DNA of 64,000 nucleotides, from positions 124,001-188,000 of the forward strand of contig NZ_AULF01000003.1 of NCBI RefSeq assembly GCF_000425145.1. The letters are read 5' to 3'. How positions within the stretch are numbered: position 1 is the stretch's first letter; the number at the start of each line of letters is the position of its first letter. Made by a program: the position numbers and the translations under genes. The notes below the pieces were generated by a model. The model had not been told where the DNA came from. It worked only from the letters and a program-made list of their open reading frames with translations, and ran no database searches. This stretch comes from Pedobacter glucosidilyticus DSM 23534. GTDB taxonomy: Bacteria > Bacteroidota > Bacteroidia > Sphingobacteriales > Sphingobacteriaceae. Positions 1 to 10,800 of this stretch are shown here, in pieces.

Positions 1-1414
1 CATTGATAATGATCAACTCGAAACCTACCGAATAATTAAACCAGCTTAAAGAATTAGCATCAATAACAAAAGACAAAATTGGCGATAAAATACAAATAAT
101 AGGAACTAAACTATCTTTTACATTTCTGTAAGTTAACATCCCAAAAGCAAATAAGCCTAACAGAGGTCCATAAGTGTACCCTGCAGCTTTAAAAATAGCA
201 TTAACAACAGAATCATCGTTGATAAGTTTAAATATCAATACCACAAGAAAAATCAATACCGAAAAAACAATATGAACATAATGCCTGATATTAACCAGTT
301 TTGATGAATTTTGATCTTGCTTTTTATCGAAACCTAAAAAATCTACACAAAAAGAAGTGGTAAGGGCTGTTAAAGCAGAATCTGTTGTAGCAAATGTAGC
401 GGCAGTTAAACCCAACATGAAAACAATGGCTGGCACTACTCCTAGATAATTTAAGGCTATTTCTGGAAAAAGATGGTCTGGTGTACCTAAAGCTTTTACA
501 TCAATACCTTTGGCTGCAGCGAAAGTATAAAGTAAAGCTCCCACACTTAAAAAGAAAATATTGATACAAACAAATATCCCTGTAAAGGTAAGCATGTTCT
601 TTTGTGCCTCACCTATATTTTTACAGCTTAAGTTTTTCTGCATCAAATCTTGGTCTAAGCCTGTCATGGCAATAGTGATAAATAAACCACCTAGAAACTG
701 TTTAATAAAATGATTTCTATTACCCACAAAATCATCCCAAAAGAAAATTTGCGAATAACTACTGGTTTTAACTGTTTCTATAGTGCTAGCAATATCAAGA
801 TTTAAACTTTTAGCGATGAAATAGATAGACAATACAACAGATGAAAGTAAGAATACTGTTTGTAAGGTATCTGTAATGATAATGGTTTTTAAACCTCCTT
901 TAAAAGTGTAAGACCATATCAATAACAAGCAAATGATGATGGTTATCCAAAAAGGCACATTCCATGCATCGAAAATAAATTTCTGTAATACAATAGCTAC
1001 CAAATACAATCTAAAAGCAGAGCCTATGGTACGAGAAACCAAAAAGATCATGGCTCCAGATTTATAGCTCCAGAAACCTAGTCTACGCTCTAAGTAAGAA
1101 TAAATAGAAATGATATTTAACCTATAGTACAAAGGTAGCAATACCGTAGCTATCAAAACAAAGCCCACAGCATTTCCTAAAACAAATTGAAAATAACCAA
1201 AAGCACTTTTATCTACAGCACCAGGAACAGAGATAAATGTAACACCCGAAAGTGCAGTACCTATCATCCCGAAGGCAACAAAATACCACTTAGAGTTTCT
1301 GTTAGCAATAAAAAAACTAGCATTATCTGATGAGCCTTTAGAGGTGAAATATGATACCCCTATAAGCACCAAAAAGTAAATGATTAAAAAAGATAATAGC
1401 GTAATGGGCTCCAT
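1..1414 (-). CDS. Sodium:solute symporter (SSS family), 3' end outside window
   Basis: Inner-membrane Na+-coupled transporter; the first 471 codons are visible and the C-terminus lies left of position 1. The reading frame starts at an ATG at 1414 (MEPITLLSFLIIYFLV) and continues open to the edge. Many hydrophobic helices alternate with short loops. The segment AMTGLDQDLMQKNLSC (about residues 245-260) is typical of Bacteroidota SSS proteins of the sugar/sialic-acid-like branch. It starts 14 bases after the murQ stop codon, so it is almost certainly cotranscribed with murQ. By context the cargo is inferred to be MurNAc or a MurNAc-containing fragment released by the upstream glycosidases. The substrate cannot be read from the sequence; family assignment is firm. 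Confidence 0.9.
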   Translation of the reverse strand, partial: MEPITLLSFLIIYFLVLIGVSYFTSKGSSDNASFFIANRNSKWYFVAFGMIGTALSGVTFISVPGAVDKSAFGYFQFVLGNAVGFVLIATVLLPLYYRLNIISIYSYLERRLGFWSYKSGAMIFLVSRTIGSAFRLYLVAIVLQKFIFDAWNVPFWITIIICLLLIWSYTFKGGLKTIIITDTLQTVFLLSSVVLSIYFIAKSLNLDIASTIETVKTSSYSQIFFWDDFVGNRNHFIKQFLGGLFITIAMTGLDQDLMQKNLSCKNIGEAQKNMLTFTGIFVCINIFFLSVGALLYTFAAAKGIDVKALGTPDHLFPEIALNYLGVVPAIVFMLGLTAATFATTDSALTALTTSFCVDFLGFDKKQDQNSSKLVNIRHYVHIVFSVLIFLVVLIFKLINDDSVVNAIFKAAGYTYGPLLGLFAFGMLTYRNVKDSLVPIICILSPILSFVIDANSLSWFNYSVGFELIIIN

Positions 1415-1428
1415 GTATGATTTAATTT

Positions 1429-2241
1429 TTAATGGCTAATAAGAACACTTTCAATAGCTTTTCTTACGCTACCATATTTTTCTAGTAATTGCGTTGCAAC
1501 ATCGTGGTCTTTACCTGTTTCTTGCATAATCATGTTAATACCTCTGCTAAATAACTTATGATTAGTCAATTGCATATCAACCATTTTATTGCCTTTTACA
1601 CGACCCAGTTGAATCATAACACTGGTACTTAACATATTGAGAATAAGTTTTTGTGCTGTACCAGATTTCATACGGGTAGAGCCAGAAACAAACTCAGGAC
1701 CAACAACTACTTCTACCGGGTATTGTGCTTCTGCAGCCACCGGACTACCCACATTACAAACTACACAACCTGTAACAATACCATGTGCATTGGCGGTATT
1801 CAATCCTCCTATCACATAAGGTGTAGTGCCTGATGCTGCAATACCTACTACCACATCGTCTTCGGTAATATCAAATTCTTGCAAGTCTTTCCAGGCTTGC
1901 TCTGTATCGTCTTCTGCAAACTCTACGGCTCTGCGTATGGCAGTATCTCCACCTGCAATAATACCAACAATCCAATCAAACGGAACACCAAAAGTAGGCG
2001 GACATTCTGATGCGTCTAAAACGCCTAACCTGCCACTAGTACCAGCACCTATATAAAATAAGCGACCACCTTTTTTCATTTTCTCGGCCGTAATGGTCGC
2101 TAATTTCTCCAGTTGAGGAATAGCTTTAGCAACAGCATCGGCAACTGTTTGGTCTTCTTTATTGATGTTATATAAAATTTCTCCAACGCTCATTTTATCT
2201 AAGTCGTGGTAGTTAGATTCTTTTTCTGTTACAATTTCCAT
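1429..2241 (-). CDS. murQ: N-acetylmuramic acid 6-phosphate etherase MurQ
   Basis: Cytoplasmic etherase that splits MurNAc-6-phosphate into GlcNAc-6-phosphate and D-lactate, the committed step of MurNAc catabolism. The 270-residue protein has the SIS-fold signature GAGTSGRLG (65-73), the DASECPPT segment with the family catalytic Glu (Glu79) and the GSTRMKSGTAQK block (187-198). It is slightly shorter than the E. coli enzyme (about 298 residues) at the C-terminus but has all core motifs. The start at 2241 aligns with the family N-terminus. It lies 26 bases downstream of the GH3 gene and 14 bases upstream of the symporter. No MurNAc kinase is in the window, so the phosphorylated substrate must come from a kinase gene elsewhere, possibly just left of position 1. 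Confidence 0.97.
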   Translation of the reverse strand: MEIVTEKESNYHDLDKMSVGEILYNINKEDQTVADAVAKAIPQLEKLATITAEKMKKGGRLFYIGAGTSGRLGVLDASECPPTFGVPFDWIVGIIAGGDTAIRRAVEFAEDDTEQAWKDLQEFDITEDDVVVGIAASGTTPYVIGGLNTANAHGIVTGCVVCNVGSPVAAEAQYPVEVVVGPEFVSGSTRMKSGTAQKLILNMLSTSVMIQLGRVKGNKMVDMQLTNHKLFSRGINMIMQETGKDHDVATQLLEKYGSVRKAIESVLISH

Positions 2242-2267
2242 GTTTATTTTTTTTAATTCTCTCTCTT

Positions 2268-3971
2268 TTATTTATTTGCAATGCCAAACCCAAAATGATA
2301 GCCCCCACCAATGCTTACTGGCAAAGTACCATTGGCTTTTATCTCACCTTTTAAAAAACTTAAAACGGCTTCATGCATCAATTTATCATCCTCATAAGCA
2401 GCTACCAGATTGTTTAAATCGGTAAAATTACTCATGGCATAAGGTGTACCAAAAGCAATGTTAATAGCTTTATTTTGTAGGTTAACCTGCTTAATAAAAT
2501 TGATGGCTGTTTGACTAATACCAAAATTGTTAGCCGGGTATTTTGTGTATTGATGCACACCAATAATCATTACATCGTATTTGCTTTGTAATTGCTGCAA
2601 TAAAACATTGGCTTCTTTTTCAGTCGCATCGTAAGGTAAACAATAGCTATCTGCCGTATAGGTATTTTTCAAGAGCTCAGAAAAATGATTTTCAGCTTTT
2701 AAACCCACACCTACAAATGCTATTTTTTGTTTATAGTTAAGCGGAGAAATGGTAGAATCTGTTTGTTTAAGCACTGTAATAGCTTGCTTATAGATTTCCT
2801 TTTTTAAAGGAACAACCAACTCGTTAAGCTCGTTAACTAAATTTATAGTATCAATAACAGGTACTTGATAAAGACCTAAATTGTATTTAGCAATTAAAAC
2901 ACGATTTACTTTAGCCTGTATATCTTCCCAGCTTAATTCTTTTTTACGGATAGCTTTTCTAATCCTTTTGATGCTCCCTTTAATATCGCCAGGCAAACAT
3001 AACATATCATTACCTGCAATTAAAGACTGTGCTGCTGCCTCACCTTGCGGATAAAACTTAGCAACACCTTTCATTTCCAGCGCATCGGTAAAATTAATCC
3101 CTTTAAAACCTAAGTCGTTCCTTACCAAATCAGTTACATTTTTTTTGGATAAGGAGGAAGCTTGATTAACTGTAGCATCAATAGCTGGGATGTATAAATG
3201 CCCCATCATCATACTGCCAACACCAGCTTTAATCATTTCTTTAAAAGGATAAATCTCTAAAGAATCTAATTGTAATTTAGATTTAGGGATTACCGGCAAA
3301 TCATAATGAGAATCAACACTTACATCGCCATGCCCCGGAAAATGTTTAGCGCAAGCCATCACACCTGCTTGCTGCATACCTTGCGTAAGCGCTATGCCAA
3401 ACCTAGCTACTTTGTATTTGCTCTCCCCAAAAGACCTTACATTTATTACCGGATTAGCAGGATTGTTATTGATATCAACCACAGGCGCATAATTAACCTG
3501 TATACCTGCCCTTTTACATTGTATACCCATAGCATGCCCCATTTGATAAGCTAAATCTGCATTGGCTACAGCACCTAAAGTTAATTGATTGGGGAAACGT
3601 AAGATGTCATCAAAGCGCATCCCAACACCAGTTTCGCCATCTATACAAACCATTAAAGGTGTACGGGCTTGCTGTTGTAGCTGATTAACCGTTAGGGCTT
3701 GTTGGATAGCTTTCCCCTGAAAAAGGCAAATAGAACCAATGTTATATTTTTGGATATATCTTGATACTTCTTTGGTATAAAAAATAGCAGAATCACCACT
3801 TCTTTCTGATAACCTCAATACCATGAGTTGAGCAATTTTCTCTCTCCTGTTTAGCTTTTTATAAACGCTATCTGCCCATTGTTGCGAAGCCTTAGAAACT
3901 TGTAAAAATTCTTGCGCCTGCACTCCGCCTGATAATAACATCAGGGAAAATATGATGAGTTTTTTAATCAT
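2268..3971 (-). CDS. Glycoside hydrolase family 3, NagZ-type beta-N-acetylhexosaminidase (exported)
   Basis: Predicted periplasmic or surface exo-beta-N-acetylglucosaminidase that removes terminal GlcNAc from muropeptides. A signal peptide (MIKKLIIFSLMLLSGGVQAQ) precedes a GH3 TIM barrel. The motif KHFPGHGDVSVDSHYDLP (about 209-226) carries the His/Asp acid-base dyad of NagZ enzymes, and FTDALEMKG (about 292-300) carries the nucleophile Asp. The region after about 370 fits the second alpha/beta domain seen in Bacillus-type NagZ; no beta-lactamase-like domain is attached, unlike many longer Bacteroidota homologues. The ATG overlaps the end of the phosphoesterase gene by 8 bases, indicating translational coupling. 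Export implies that GlcNAc is removed before uptake. Activity on other beta-hexosaminides is possible. Confidence 0.92.
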   Translation of the reverse strand: MIKKLIIFSLMLLSGGVQAQEFLQVSKASQQWADSVYKKLNRREKIAQLMVLRLSERSGDSAIFYTKEVSRYIQKYNIGSICLFQGKAIQQALTVNQLQQQARTPLMVCIDGETGVGMRFDDILRFPNQLTLGAVANADLAYQMGHAMGIQCKRAGIQVNYAPVVDINNNPANPVINVRSFGESKYKVARFGIALTQGMQQAGVMACAKHFPGHGDVSVDSHYDLPVIPKSKLQLDSLEIYPFKEMIKAGVGSMMMGHLYIPAIDATVNQASSLSKKNVTDLVRNDLGFKGINFTDALEMKGVAKFYPQGEAAAQSLIAGNDMLCLPGDIKGSIKRIRKAIRKKELSWEDIQAKVNRVLIAKYNLGLYQVPVIDTINLVNELNELVVPLKKEIYKQAITVLKQTDSTISPLNYKQKIAFVGVGLKAENHFSELLKNTYTADSYCLPYDATEKEANVLLQQLQSKYDVMIIGVHQYTKYPANNFGISQTAINFIKQVNLQNKAINIAFGTPYAMSNFTDLNNLVAAYEDDKLMHEAVLSFLKGEIKANGTLPVSIGGGYHFGFGIANK

Positions 3972-5811
3972 GTTGCTTATATTTTAGATAGCTTATTTTG
4001 CCATCCATTGTACTTACCATTACTGCATTATTACGGATGGGTTTAATGGTATTGATTAAACAATTTGAGGTTTTATGTTTCCAAATTACCGCTCCATCCT
4101 TTTGGTTAAGCGCCACAGCTAAACCAGAATGGGTAGATATAAAAACTTGATTTTTATAGGTTGTAATAGCTGCCGGATTAAGCTCATAAGACAATTGTAA
4201 TGGAGATTCCCAGCTAACCTTAAAATTTTCTGCCGATGTAGAAACGCCTATAATTTTACCATCCATGGTTTTAGCATAAACCAATTGTTCATCAACAGAT
4301 AAACCTATAGATTCTCTTACCCTGTTATTTGCTAACGTCTCCCGCCAGATAACTTTTCCACTTTCGGCATCAAAAGCGGTCATATACCTATCTGGTGCTA
4401 CAATAAAAACTTTACCATTTGCAGCAACAGGCCAACATGCGGCCGGCGAATACATCCTGTTGGCAGAGCCATTGGTCCATTTCCAAGCCTCTTTACCTGT
4501 TTTGGCATCTAAAGCATAAAAATAATTTCCCCAACTACCAAAATACAGCTTGCCTTGGTACAAAAGTGGCTTGGTTACCACAAAACCCTTAACTTGCGGA
4601 TAGTCCCAGATTAAATTTCCATCAGTTACAGATAAAGCTCTAAAATGCCCATCAGACGAGCCAAAATAAACCCTATTATCCATAACTAAAGGACTGCCCA
4701 AAATAGCTTTAGCTGTTTTATACTTCCACTCTAAATTTCCAGTTTTAGCATTTAAACAATACAAATACCCATCTGTAGAGCCAACTAAAACACTATTTTG
4801 ATAAACATAAGGGGTACTGTATATTTTACCCTGTGTTTGAAATTTCCATTGCTGCTTTCCTTTAGTCTTGGTTAAAGCATAAACCTCACCTTTGGTATTA
4901 GCACTGATAAATAAATGCTTAAATTGAGCTATACCAACACCCAAATCACTATCATCCTGAAACTCCCACTTCACTTTTACCTGAAGATACTGCTTATTTA
5001 CAGCAAAATTTGGTCGTGGATAGTTACTTGGCTGAAGATGAAAAGCATGGTCTTTAAGTGTTACACTTAACCAAGTTTCTTTTAAATCAGTTAAAGGTTT
5101 TTGAGTGGTAAATGTAGCTTCGTTATTGGCTATAGTAACAATGTTATAACCTCCAACAGTATCTTTAGCCCTTAAATTAGAACGTCCCATCACGTTTGGA
5201 ATACCCTCAAATTCATATTTTTTGTTTTGATGACCATGCCCGCACAGCATCAATTGGATATTCTTTTTCTTGAGAATATCGATAGCGCTGTACCAATTGT
5301 TTAAAGAAGAATCCTGCGGATAATGATTCACATAAATAATTGGAGTTCTATCCTTAACGGTATTTAAAACAGAGTCTAGCCAAACAATATCTTCTCTAGG
5401 AATTTGACCCGGCCCCATCCTCATATACGGACCAGAACCAGTACCTACAAACCTGTATCCATTATAAGTAAAGGTAAAAGTACCCGATTTAAAAGTAGTT
5501 AAAAATGAATTTCCGCCACTCTCAGACCAATTGGTATCATGGTTACCCGGAGTTACATAATAAGGCTTGTTTAAACTATCCAAAATCTGCTTAGCCAATT
5601 TTAGCTCTTCATCAGAGCCAAATTCAGTTACATCACCTGATACGATAACAAATTTAAGTTCAGAGTTACGATTGATATCCTTAACGGTTCTACGTAAATC
5701 ATCAGCACCTGTTACATTACCAATATGGGTATCTGTAACATGAGCAAATTTGAAGGGTTGAGCAAAGGAATTGAATCCTAACAACAACAAAAAAATCAAA
5801 ATTGGCCTCAT
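3964..5811 (-). CDS. Exported metallophosphoesterase fused to PQQ-like beta-propeller
   Basis: Two-domain exported protein. After a signal peptide (MRPILIFLLLLGFNSFAQ) comes a calcineurin-like phosphoesterase domain with DTH (27-29), GDVTEFG (Asp60), GNHD (89-92), a distal NHYPQ and GHGHQ, which together make a full dinuclear metal site. From about residue 290 to the end are repeated WKF/GSxDGxLYxLNAKTG blades of a PQQ-like propeller. The start at 5811 was chosen for the signal peptide; an ATG 9 bases upstream is also possible, and a longer frame to 5868 would put extra residues before the signal. It heads the unit with GH3, murQ and symporter and has motif repeats just upstream. The physiological phosphoester is unknown; a role in dephosphorylating cell-wall or teichoic-type fragments is only a guess. 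Confidence 0.85.
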   Translation of the reverse strand: MRPILIFLLLLGFNSFAQPFKFAHVTDTHIGNVTGADDLRRTVKDINRNSELKFVIVSGDVTEFGSDEELKLAKQILDSLNKPYYVTPGNHDTNWSESGGNSFLTTFKSGTFTFTYNGYRFVGTGSGPYMRMGPGQIPREDIVWLDSVLNTVKDRTPIIYVNHYPQDSSLNNWYSAIDILKKKNIQLMLCGHGHQNKKYEFEGIPNVMGRSNLRAKDTVGGYNIVTIANNEATFTTQKPLTDLKETWLSVTLKDHAFHLQPSNYPRPNFAVNKQYLQVKVKWEFQDDSDLGVGIAQFKHLFISANTKGEVYALTKTKGKQQWKFQTQGKIYSTPYVYQNSVLVGSTDGYLYCLNAKTGNLEWKYKTAKAILGSPLVMDNRVYFGSSDGHFRALSVTDGNLIWDYPQVKGFVVTKPLLYQGKLYFGSWGNYFYALDAKTGKEAWKWTNGSANRMYSPAACWPVAANGKVFIVAPDRYMTAFDAESGKVIWRETLANNRVRESIGLSVDEQLVYAKTMDGKIIGVSTSAENFKVSWESPLQLSYELNPAAITTYKNQVFISTHSGLAVALNQKDGAVIWKHKTSNCLINTIKPIRNNAVMVSTMDGKISYLKYKQHD

Positions 5812-5830
5812 AAATATCATATTGTCGATA

Positions 5831-5872
5831 TATGCGTTTATCAAACAAATTAACGCAAAATAACGCAAAAGT
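5831..5872 (-). promoter_or_regulatory. Candidate operator: tandem AACGCAAAA plus inverted TGCGTTT
   Basis: Two perfect adjacent copies of the 10-mer TAACGCAAAA occupy 5851-5870, and an inverted ATGCGTTTA sits at 5832-5840, 20-60 bases ahead of the phosphoesterase start. The same GCGTT/AACGC core appears before SusC2, SusC1, the T9SS GHL10 gene and the distant NamZ gene. Interpretation as a shared regulator site is an inference from recurrence. Confidence 0.5.
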
Positions 5873-5923
5873 TAAAAGTATAAGCCGAATATATTTTTTA
5901 CAATATCATTCGGCCTACAAGTT

Positions 5924-6370
5924 TTATCTTACTGTCAAAACTAGATTTGAACTTTTAGTTAAGGTATTTTTATTAGTAACAACCACCTGCATATTTATAG
6001 TGGTACCAACACTAACATTGGGTACCGTATAATTTAAAAGAAGAGAGTCTGTCTTAGAAACATTAGAATAAGCACTTTGATAAGGAGTGGTAGAAACTGT
6101 TTGTTGCGTACCTGTTCCTACGGTTGCTTTAAGTTCAACCTTATCAATAGGATCATCAGACCAGTATCTAAGATCAAATCTTACATTTTGTCCAGCTGTT
6201 ACATTATTGTTAGCTTGTGTTGGCGTTATACTAAAGCCAGCTATTACAGGTAACTTACCTATCACGGTAACATTATCTTTAAGCCATTGGTCAGCATCTT
6301 TTTCACATGCAGTAAAGCATATAGGTAATGCTAAAAGAACCATTAAATATCTAAATTTATATAATTTCAT
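5924..6370 (-). CDS. Small PUL lipoprotein with Ig-like fold (unknown function)
   Basis: Not assigned to a named family. The start at 6370 gives MKLYKFRYLMVLLALPICFTACEKD, a lipoprotein signal with the lipobox Cys at residue 22; a longer frame from 6397 would bury this signal. The rest (about 125 residues) is beta-rich, with alternating polar/hydrophobic strands and ending in SSNLVLTVR, like the Ig/fibronectin-type surface lipoproteins that follow SusD in many PULs. It lies 11 bases after the SusD2 gene, so it is in the same transcript. A role as an accessory surface glycan-binding protein is inferred from position only. About 100 bases separate it from the phosphoesterase gene. Confidence 0.7.
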   Translation of the reverse strand: MKLYKFRYLMVLLALPICFTACEKDADQWLKDNVTVIGKLPVIAGFSITPTQANNNVTAGQNVRFDLRYWSDDPIDKVELKATVGTGTQQTVSTTPYQSAYSNVSKTDSLLLNYTVPNVSVGTTINMQVVVTNKNTLTKSSNLVLTVR

Positions 6371-6381
6371 AACTTTATCAT

Positions 6382-7851
6382 TTATTGAAACAACCATAAT
6401 TTAACACCTTGATTAGGAATTCTAGGAACATTTGGATTTCTGCCAGGTTCATTATCTGGATAATTCCCTCTTTGAATCCATTGTACAGCACCATTAGTTC
6501 TATTGGTAAAAGGCGGAGTTAAACCTCTATAAATGTTGGTATCGTAATCATATCTCCTCATATCTGTCCATGTTTCCATCTGTAAAAATAAAGCAATATA
6601 TTTCTGAAGCATGATATCAGATAATGTTAAAGCATTAAAACCTTTTGAAATTAATGGGTTATTAACATATAAATCTGCATTGGCAGTACTTACACCAAAT
6701 TTTTGCATACTCGCTCTAATACCACTTAAATAAGCATTATAAGCCTCTAATTTATTTACACTAAACAAGGCTTCAGCCTTAATAAATTGAGCTTCGGCAT
6801 AAGTTAAAATTGGGACAGGAGAAGTAGTTTTACCATAATAAGTATTAGCGGTAATATCGGTATTAGCCAAATTTGCTCCTTGCTCATTGTCTTGTGTACC
6901 AACCGGACGACCTATATAACTTGCTGCACCTCCATTATCAACAAGTAAAGGTAATCTTGGATCAAATAATGCAGGATAAACACCTGTTAAACTTCCATTT
7001 AAAAGATCTACAAAATATTTAGAGGGTCTTGCATAACGTGACGCTGCTGCCGTTACAGACAAATTGGTAAACCAAGGATGATTCCTTTCTGTAGTATAAA
7101 CAAGCTGCAAGTCAGAAGCTCCAGTAGCATCATTAATACCTCTGTCTATATCTGTTACGGCTAAAGCTGCATTGGCAGCGTTCTTTTTGGATAAATGAAT
7201 ATAATATCTTCCTCTTGCAGTATAGGCCGCTCTTAACCATCTATCTATATTACCTCTATAAAATAAATCTGTTGTACCTACTCTAGCACTTGCTAATGCA
7301 GGTTGTGGTTGAGATAAATCAGCAATAGCACCGTCCAACAAGCTTTTTAAATAATTGTTATATATATCTTCTTGCGAATCATATCTAGGGCTTAAAGTAA
7401 CAGATGGATTAAAAGCTTCTGAATAAGGTAAATCTCCCCAAATATCTGTACTCTGCATCAAAGTTAAAGCAGTTAACAGTTTTGCGATACCAGCATAATG
7501 CGGTAAGTTATTTTGCTCTGCTCGCTCTCTTAAATCTTTCAGTGTAGGAAGAGCTCTTAAATATGCTGATTCCCAAATATTATCAAAACCATAAGGATTA
7601 TAAGAATCAATATTAGCGGCTTGATTAGCATTACCTGCCAGATATTGAGGATAGAAATTACCAAATTGTCCAACATTCCAAAAAGAAGTTGCAGTATATT
7701 GTATGGCGGATGGTAATAATCCAGCTTCTGTAACTTGTCCGCCCGTTAACCTATCAGGGTCTTGGTTAATATCGAGTTGCTTTTCGCATGAACTCATGAC
7801 CATTAGGCCACAAAAAGCATAAGTTAATATTTTAATTTTATTCGTTTTCAT
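6382..7851 (-). CDS. SusD/RagB-type outer-membrane lipoprotein (SusD2)
   Basis: Surface glycan-binding lipoprotein that acts as the lid of its SusC partner. The 489-residue precursor has a lipoprotein signal (Cys22 in MSSCEKQ) directly followed by LDINQDPD, the N-terminal hallmark of the SusD-like_2 group. Tetratricopeptide-like helices, the segment ILTYAEAQFIKAEALF (about 347-362) and the C-terminal ETWTDMRRYDYDTN block are typical of the family. It starts 10 bases after the SusC2 stop. Its ligand is unknown; the surrounding murQ, NagZ and GHL10 genes suggest peptidoglycan fragments. Confidence 0.93.
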   Translation of the reverse strand: MKTNKIKILTYAFCGLMVMSSCEKQLDINQDPDRLTGGQVTEAGLLPSAIQYTATSFWNVGQFGNFYPQYLAGNANQAANIDSYNPYGFDNIWESAYLRALPTLKDLRERAEQNNLPHYAGIAKLLTALTLMQSTDIWGDLPYSEAFNPSVTLSPRYDSQEDIYNNYLKSLLDGAIADLSQPQPALASARVGTTDLFYRGNIDRWLRAAYTARGRYYIHLSKKNAANAALAVTDIDRGINDATGASDLQLVYTTERNHPWFTNLSVTAAASRYARPSKYFVDLLNGSLTGVYPALFDPRLPLLVDNGGAASYIGRPVGTQDNEQGANLANTDITANTYYGKTTSPVPILTYAEAQFIKAEALFSVNKLEAYNAYLSGIRASMQKFGVSTANADLYVNNPLISKGFNALTLSDIMLQKYIALFLQMETWTDMRRYDYDTNIYRGLTPPFTNRTNGAVQWIQRGNYPDNEPGRNPNVPRIPNQGVKLWLFQ

Positions 7852-7861
7852 ATTGTTAAAG

Positions 7862-10800
7862 TTAGAAGGTAACGTTTAAACCCAAATAAATATTTCTTGT
7901 AGTAGGTATACCTGTTCCTACATATCCAACTGCATTTGATGCTGCACCATAGGTACTAGACTCAGGATCAAAACCAACAAAAGGAGTTGTTACCCATAAA
8001 TTATTTGCTGTAACAGATAATGATGCTGATTTAACAAAGCTACTGTTCGGCAATAAGGATTTAGGTAGGCGATATCCTAAAGAAATATTTTGCAATCTTA
8101 TCCATGAACCATCCTGAAAACCATTGTTTTCTGGAGCTAACCTATATTGGAATGCGTTATTATAAAAGTTTTGATCTATCGTAACAGGAGTTTCATTAAC
8201 AACATATTGAGGGGCTGTAGGAGTTCCAACATTTCTAACTCCATTAAATACAACTACAGCATTTCTCAACTCTGTTTCGGCTCCTATACCGGTAATATAT
8301 CTTTGCCATTTAGATATATCATTTACAAATCCACCTTTTCTAAAGTTAAACTGAAAAGAGAAATCAAAGTTTTTATAGCTAAAAGAAGATCCCAAACCAC
8401 CAATCCAATCTGGAAAAGCATTACCTATTAAATAATTTTCTGATAAGGGTTGTGGCACAATTGGAAATCCATCATTACCTATCAATAATTTGCCATTATT
8501 TACACCGGTTGGGTCATCAGTTACTCTTCTATAAGGCCAACCATACCAGTCGCCTGGTCTACCTCCTCTTTTTATAATTTGTTTATTCCATGGACTTTCT
8601 GGATTAAAAGTAATCTCATTAACCCCTTCTGGCATAGATAATACTCTACCTTTTGTTTGAGACCAATTTGCATTTAAATTCCATTTGAAATCTTTATTGC
8701 TGATGATATTTGCTGTTAATAAAAATTCTAAAGAATTATTTCTTATCTCACCTGCGTTGGTAACAAATAAATCAAATCCGGAAGCATAACTTACTGGTAC
8801 GGGTACAATTTGGTCAACGCTATTGGTGATGGCGTAATTAGCATCTAAAGTTATTTTATCTTTAAAAAATCTTAATTCAGTACCAAACTCTAACCCCTTT
8901 GTTCTTTCTGGTCTTAATGTTTCTGAACCAAAAGTTATATTCCTATTGATTCCACTAACTCCGCTAAAAGCTTGTAAAGTAGAATAATAAACACCAATCT
9001 GATAAGGGTCTGCATCTTTACCTACCTCTGCATAAGACGCTCTCAATTTACCAAATGATAAAAAAGACTCTTTACTTAGGTTTAATGCATCAGTAAATAT
9101 GTATGCTAAACTTGCAGATGGATAAAAGAATGAACGGTTATCTCTTGGTAAAGTTGAAGACCAATCATTTCTTGCCGTTAAATCCAAAAACAATTGATTT
9201 TTATAAGCCAATTTTAAATCTCCAAAGACACCAATAATATTTCTTTGAGGATTTGCGCTGGCAGTTGTATAAACAACATAATTATTGATACTTTCTAAAC
9301 CCGGAACAACCGCTTGAGAACCATTGGTACTTAAGCTAGAGCGCTTAATTGCGGTATAAGAATGTCCCAACAAAAAAGTAGCAGAAAAATCCTCATTAAT
9401 TTGCTTGGTTGCTCTAGCCAAAAAGTTTGAATTTATCTCAGAATAACCAATTCTTTGTTCAGACATGGATCCCAGTCTGGAGATTAGTAAACCAACTTCA
9501 TTATAAGATTTTCTAAAATCGGTATAATGATCTACTCCCACCTTATAGTTAAAATTTAACCAGTTATTTGGAGAATAATCAACACCAGTATTACCAATTA
9601 TCCTATTTACTTTATCTGTTAAGAATGAATTTTCAGAAAAATAGAAAGGGTTATCAATAGCTGCATTATATACTTTCTGAGAACCATCGGGATTAAGATA
9701 ATCAGCTGGATTCACTGTATTAGTATGGCGCATCAGATAAAAAATCGCACCAGAACTGATACCTGTTCTAGGGTTTGTACCACCAGAATTAACATAATTA
9801 GCAGAAGCATCAAATTTCAGTTTATCAGACGCTCTGTAAGTACCAGCCATTTTTACTGATGTTCTTCCGTATTCAGAATTTGGAGTAACACCTGTTTGAT
9901 CAAAATTTGAAAATGAAGTATAGTAATTGGCCTTATCATTACCACCACTTAAGGTTACCGAGTTTTGCAATTGATGCCCGGTTTTAAAATATAAATCATA
10001 AGGATTATAAACTGCTGTACCTGGTGCAATTGGAGGTCCCCATGTATTAACATTGCTTGCTAAAGCACCGTTGTTTCCGTTACCATATCTTGTTTGTATC
10101 GGAGGAGTATTAGCTACGTCGTCAAAGCTATAAGATGTCCTATAACTCACCTCTGTTCTGCCGCTTTTACCAGATTTTGTGGTGATAACAACAGCACCAT
10201 TAGCTGCTCTTAGGCCGTAAAGAACAGATGCAGCAGGCCCTTTTAATATGGTCATGGATTCAATATCATCAGGATTGATGTCTGCAATACGATTTGGTGT
10301 TTGAAAATTATCTGCCCCAAAATTATCTGTAGCATTAGACACAGGTATACCATCTATAACAAATAATGGCTGGTTATCCGCAGACGGGCTTAAGGAATTA
10401 ATACCTCTTACTTGTACCCTTGTACCAGCACCGGCAGCTCCACCAGAACCTGTTATCTGTACACCTACAACTTTACCTTTTAAAGCGTTCAAAGGATTTG
10501 CCTGATTGGTAGAAGTAATATCCTGACTTGTAATTTCTTGTACAGAGTAACCTAATGATCTCTTATTTTGCTTAACACCTAAAGCAGTTACTACAACTTC
10601 ATTTAATGCCTTGTTATCTTGTTTTAAACTGACATTAATATTCGTTTGATTATTAATTGCGAGTTCTTGGCTTACATATCCTAAATAAGAGAATACAAGC
10701 ACATCGTTTGCTTTAACTCTTAAAGTAAACTTTCCCTCTGCATTTGTTTGAGTCCCCTGACCCGAGCTCTTAATCTGGACGGAAACTCCTGGTAATACTA

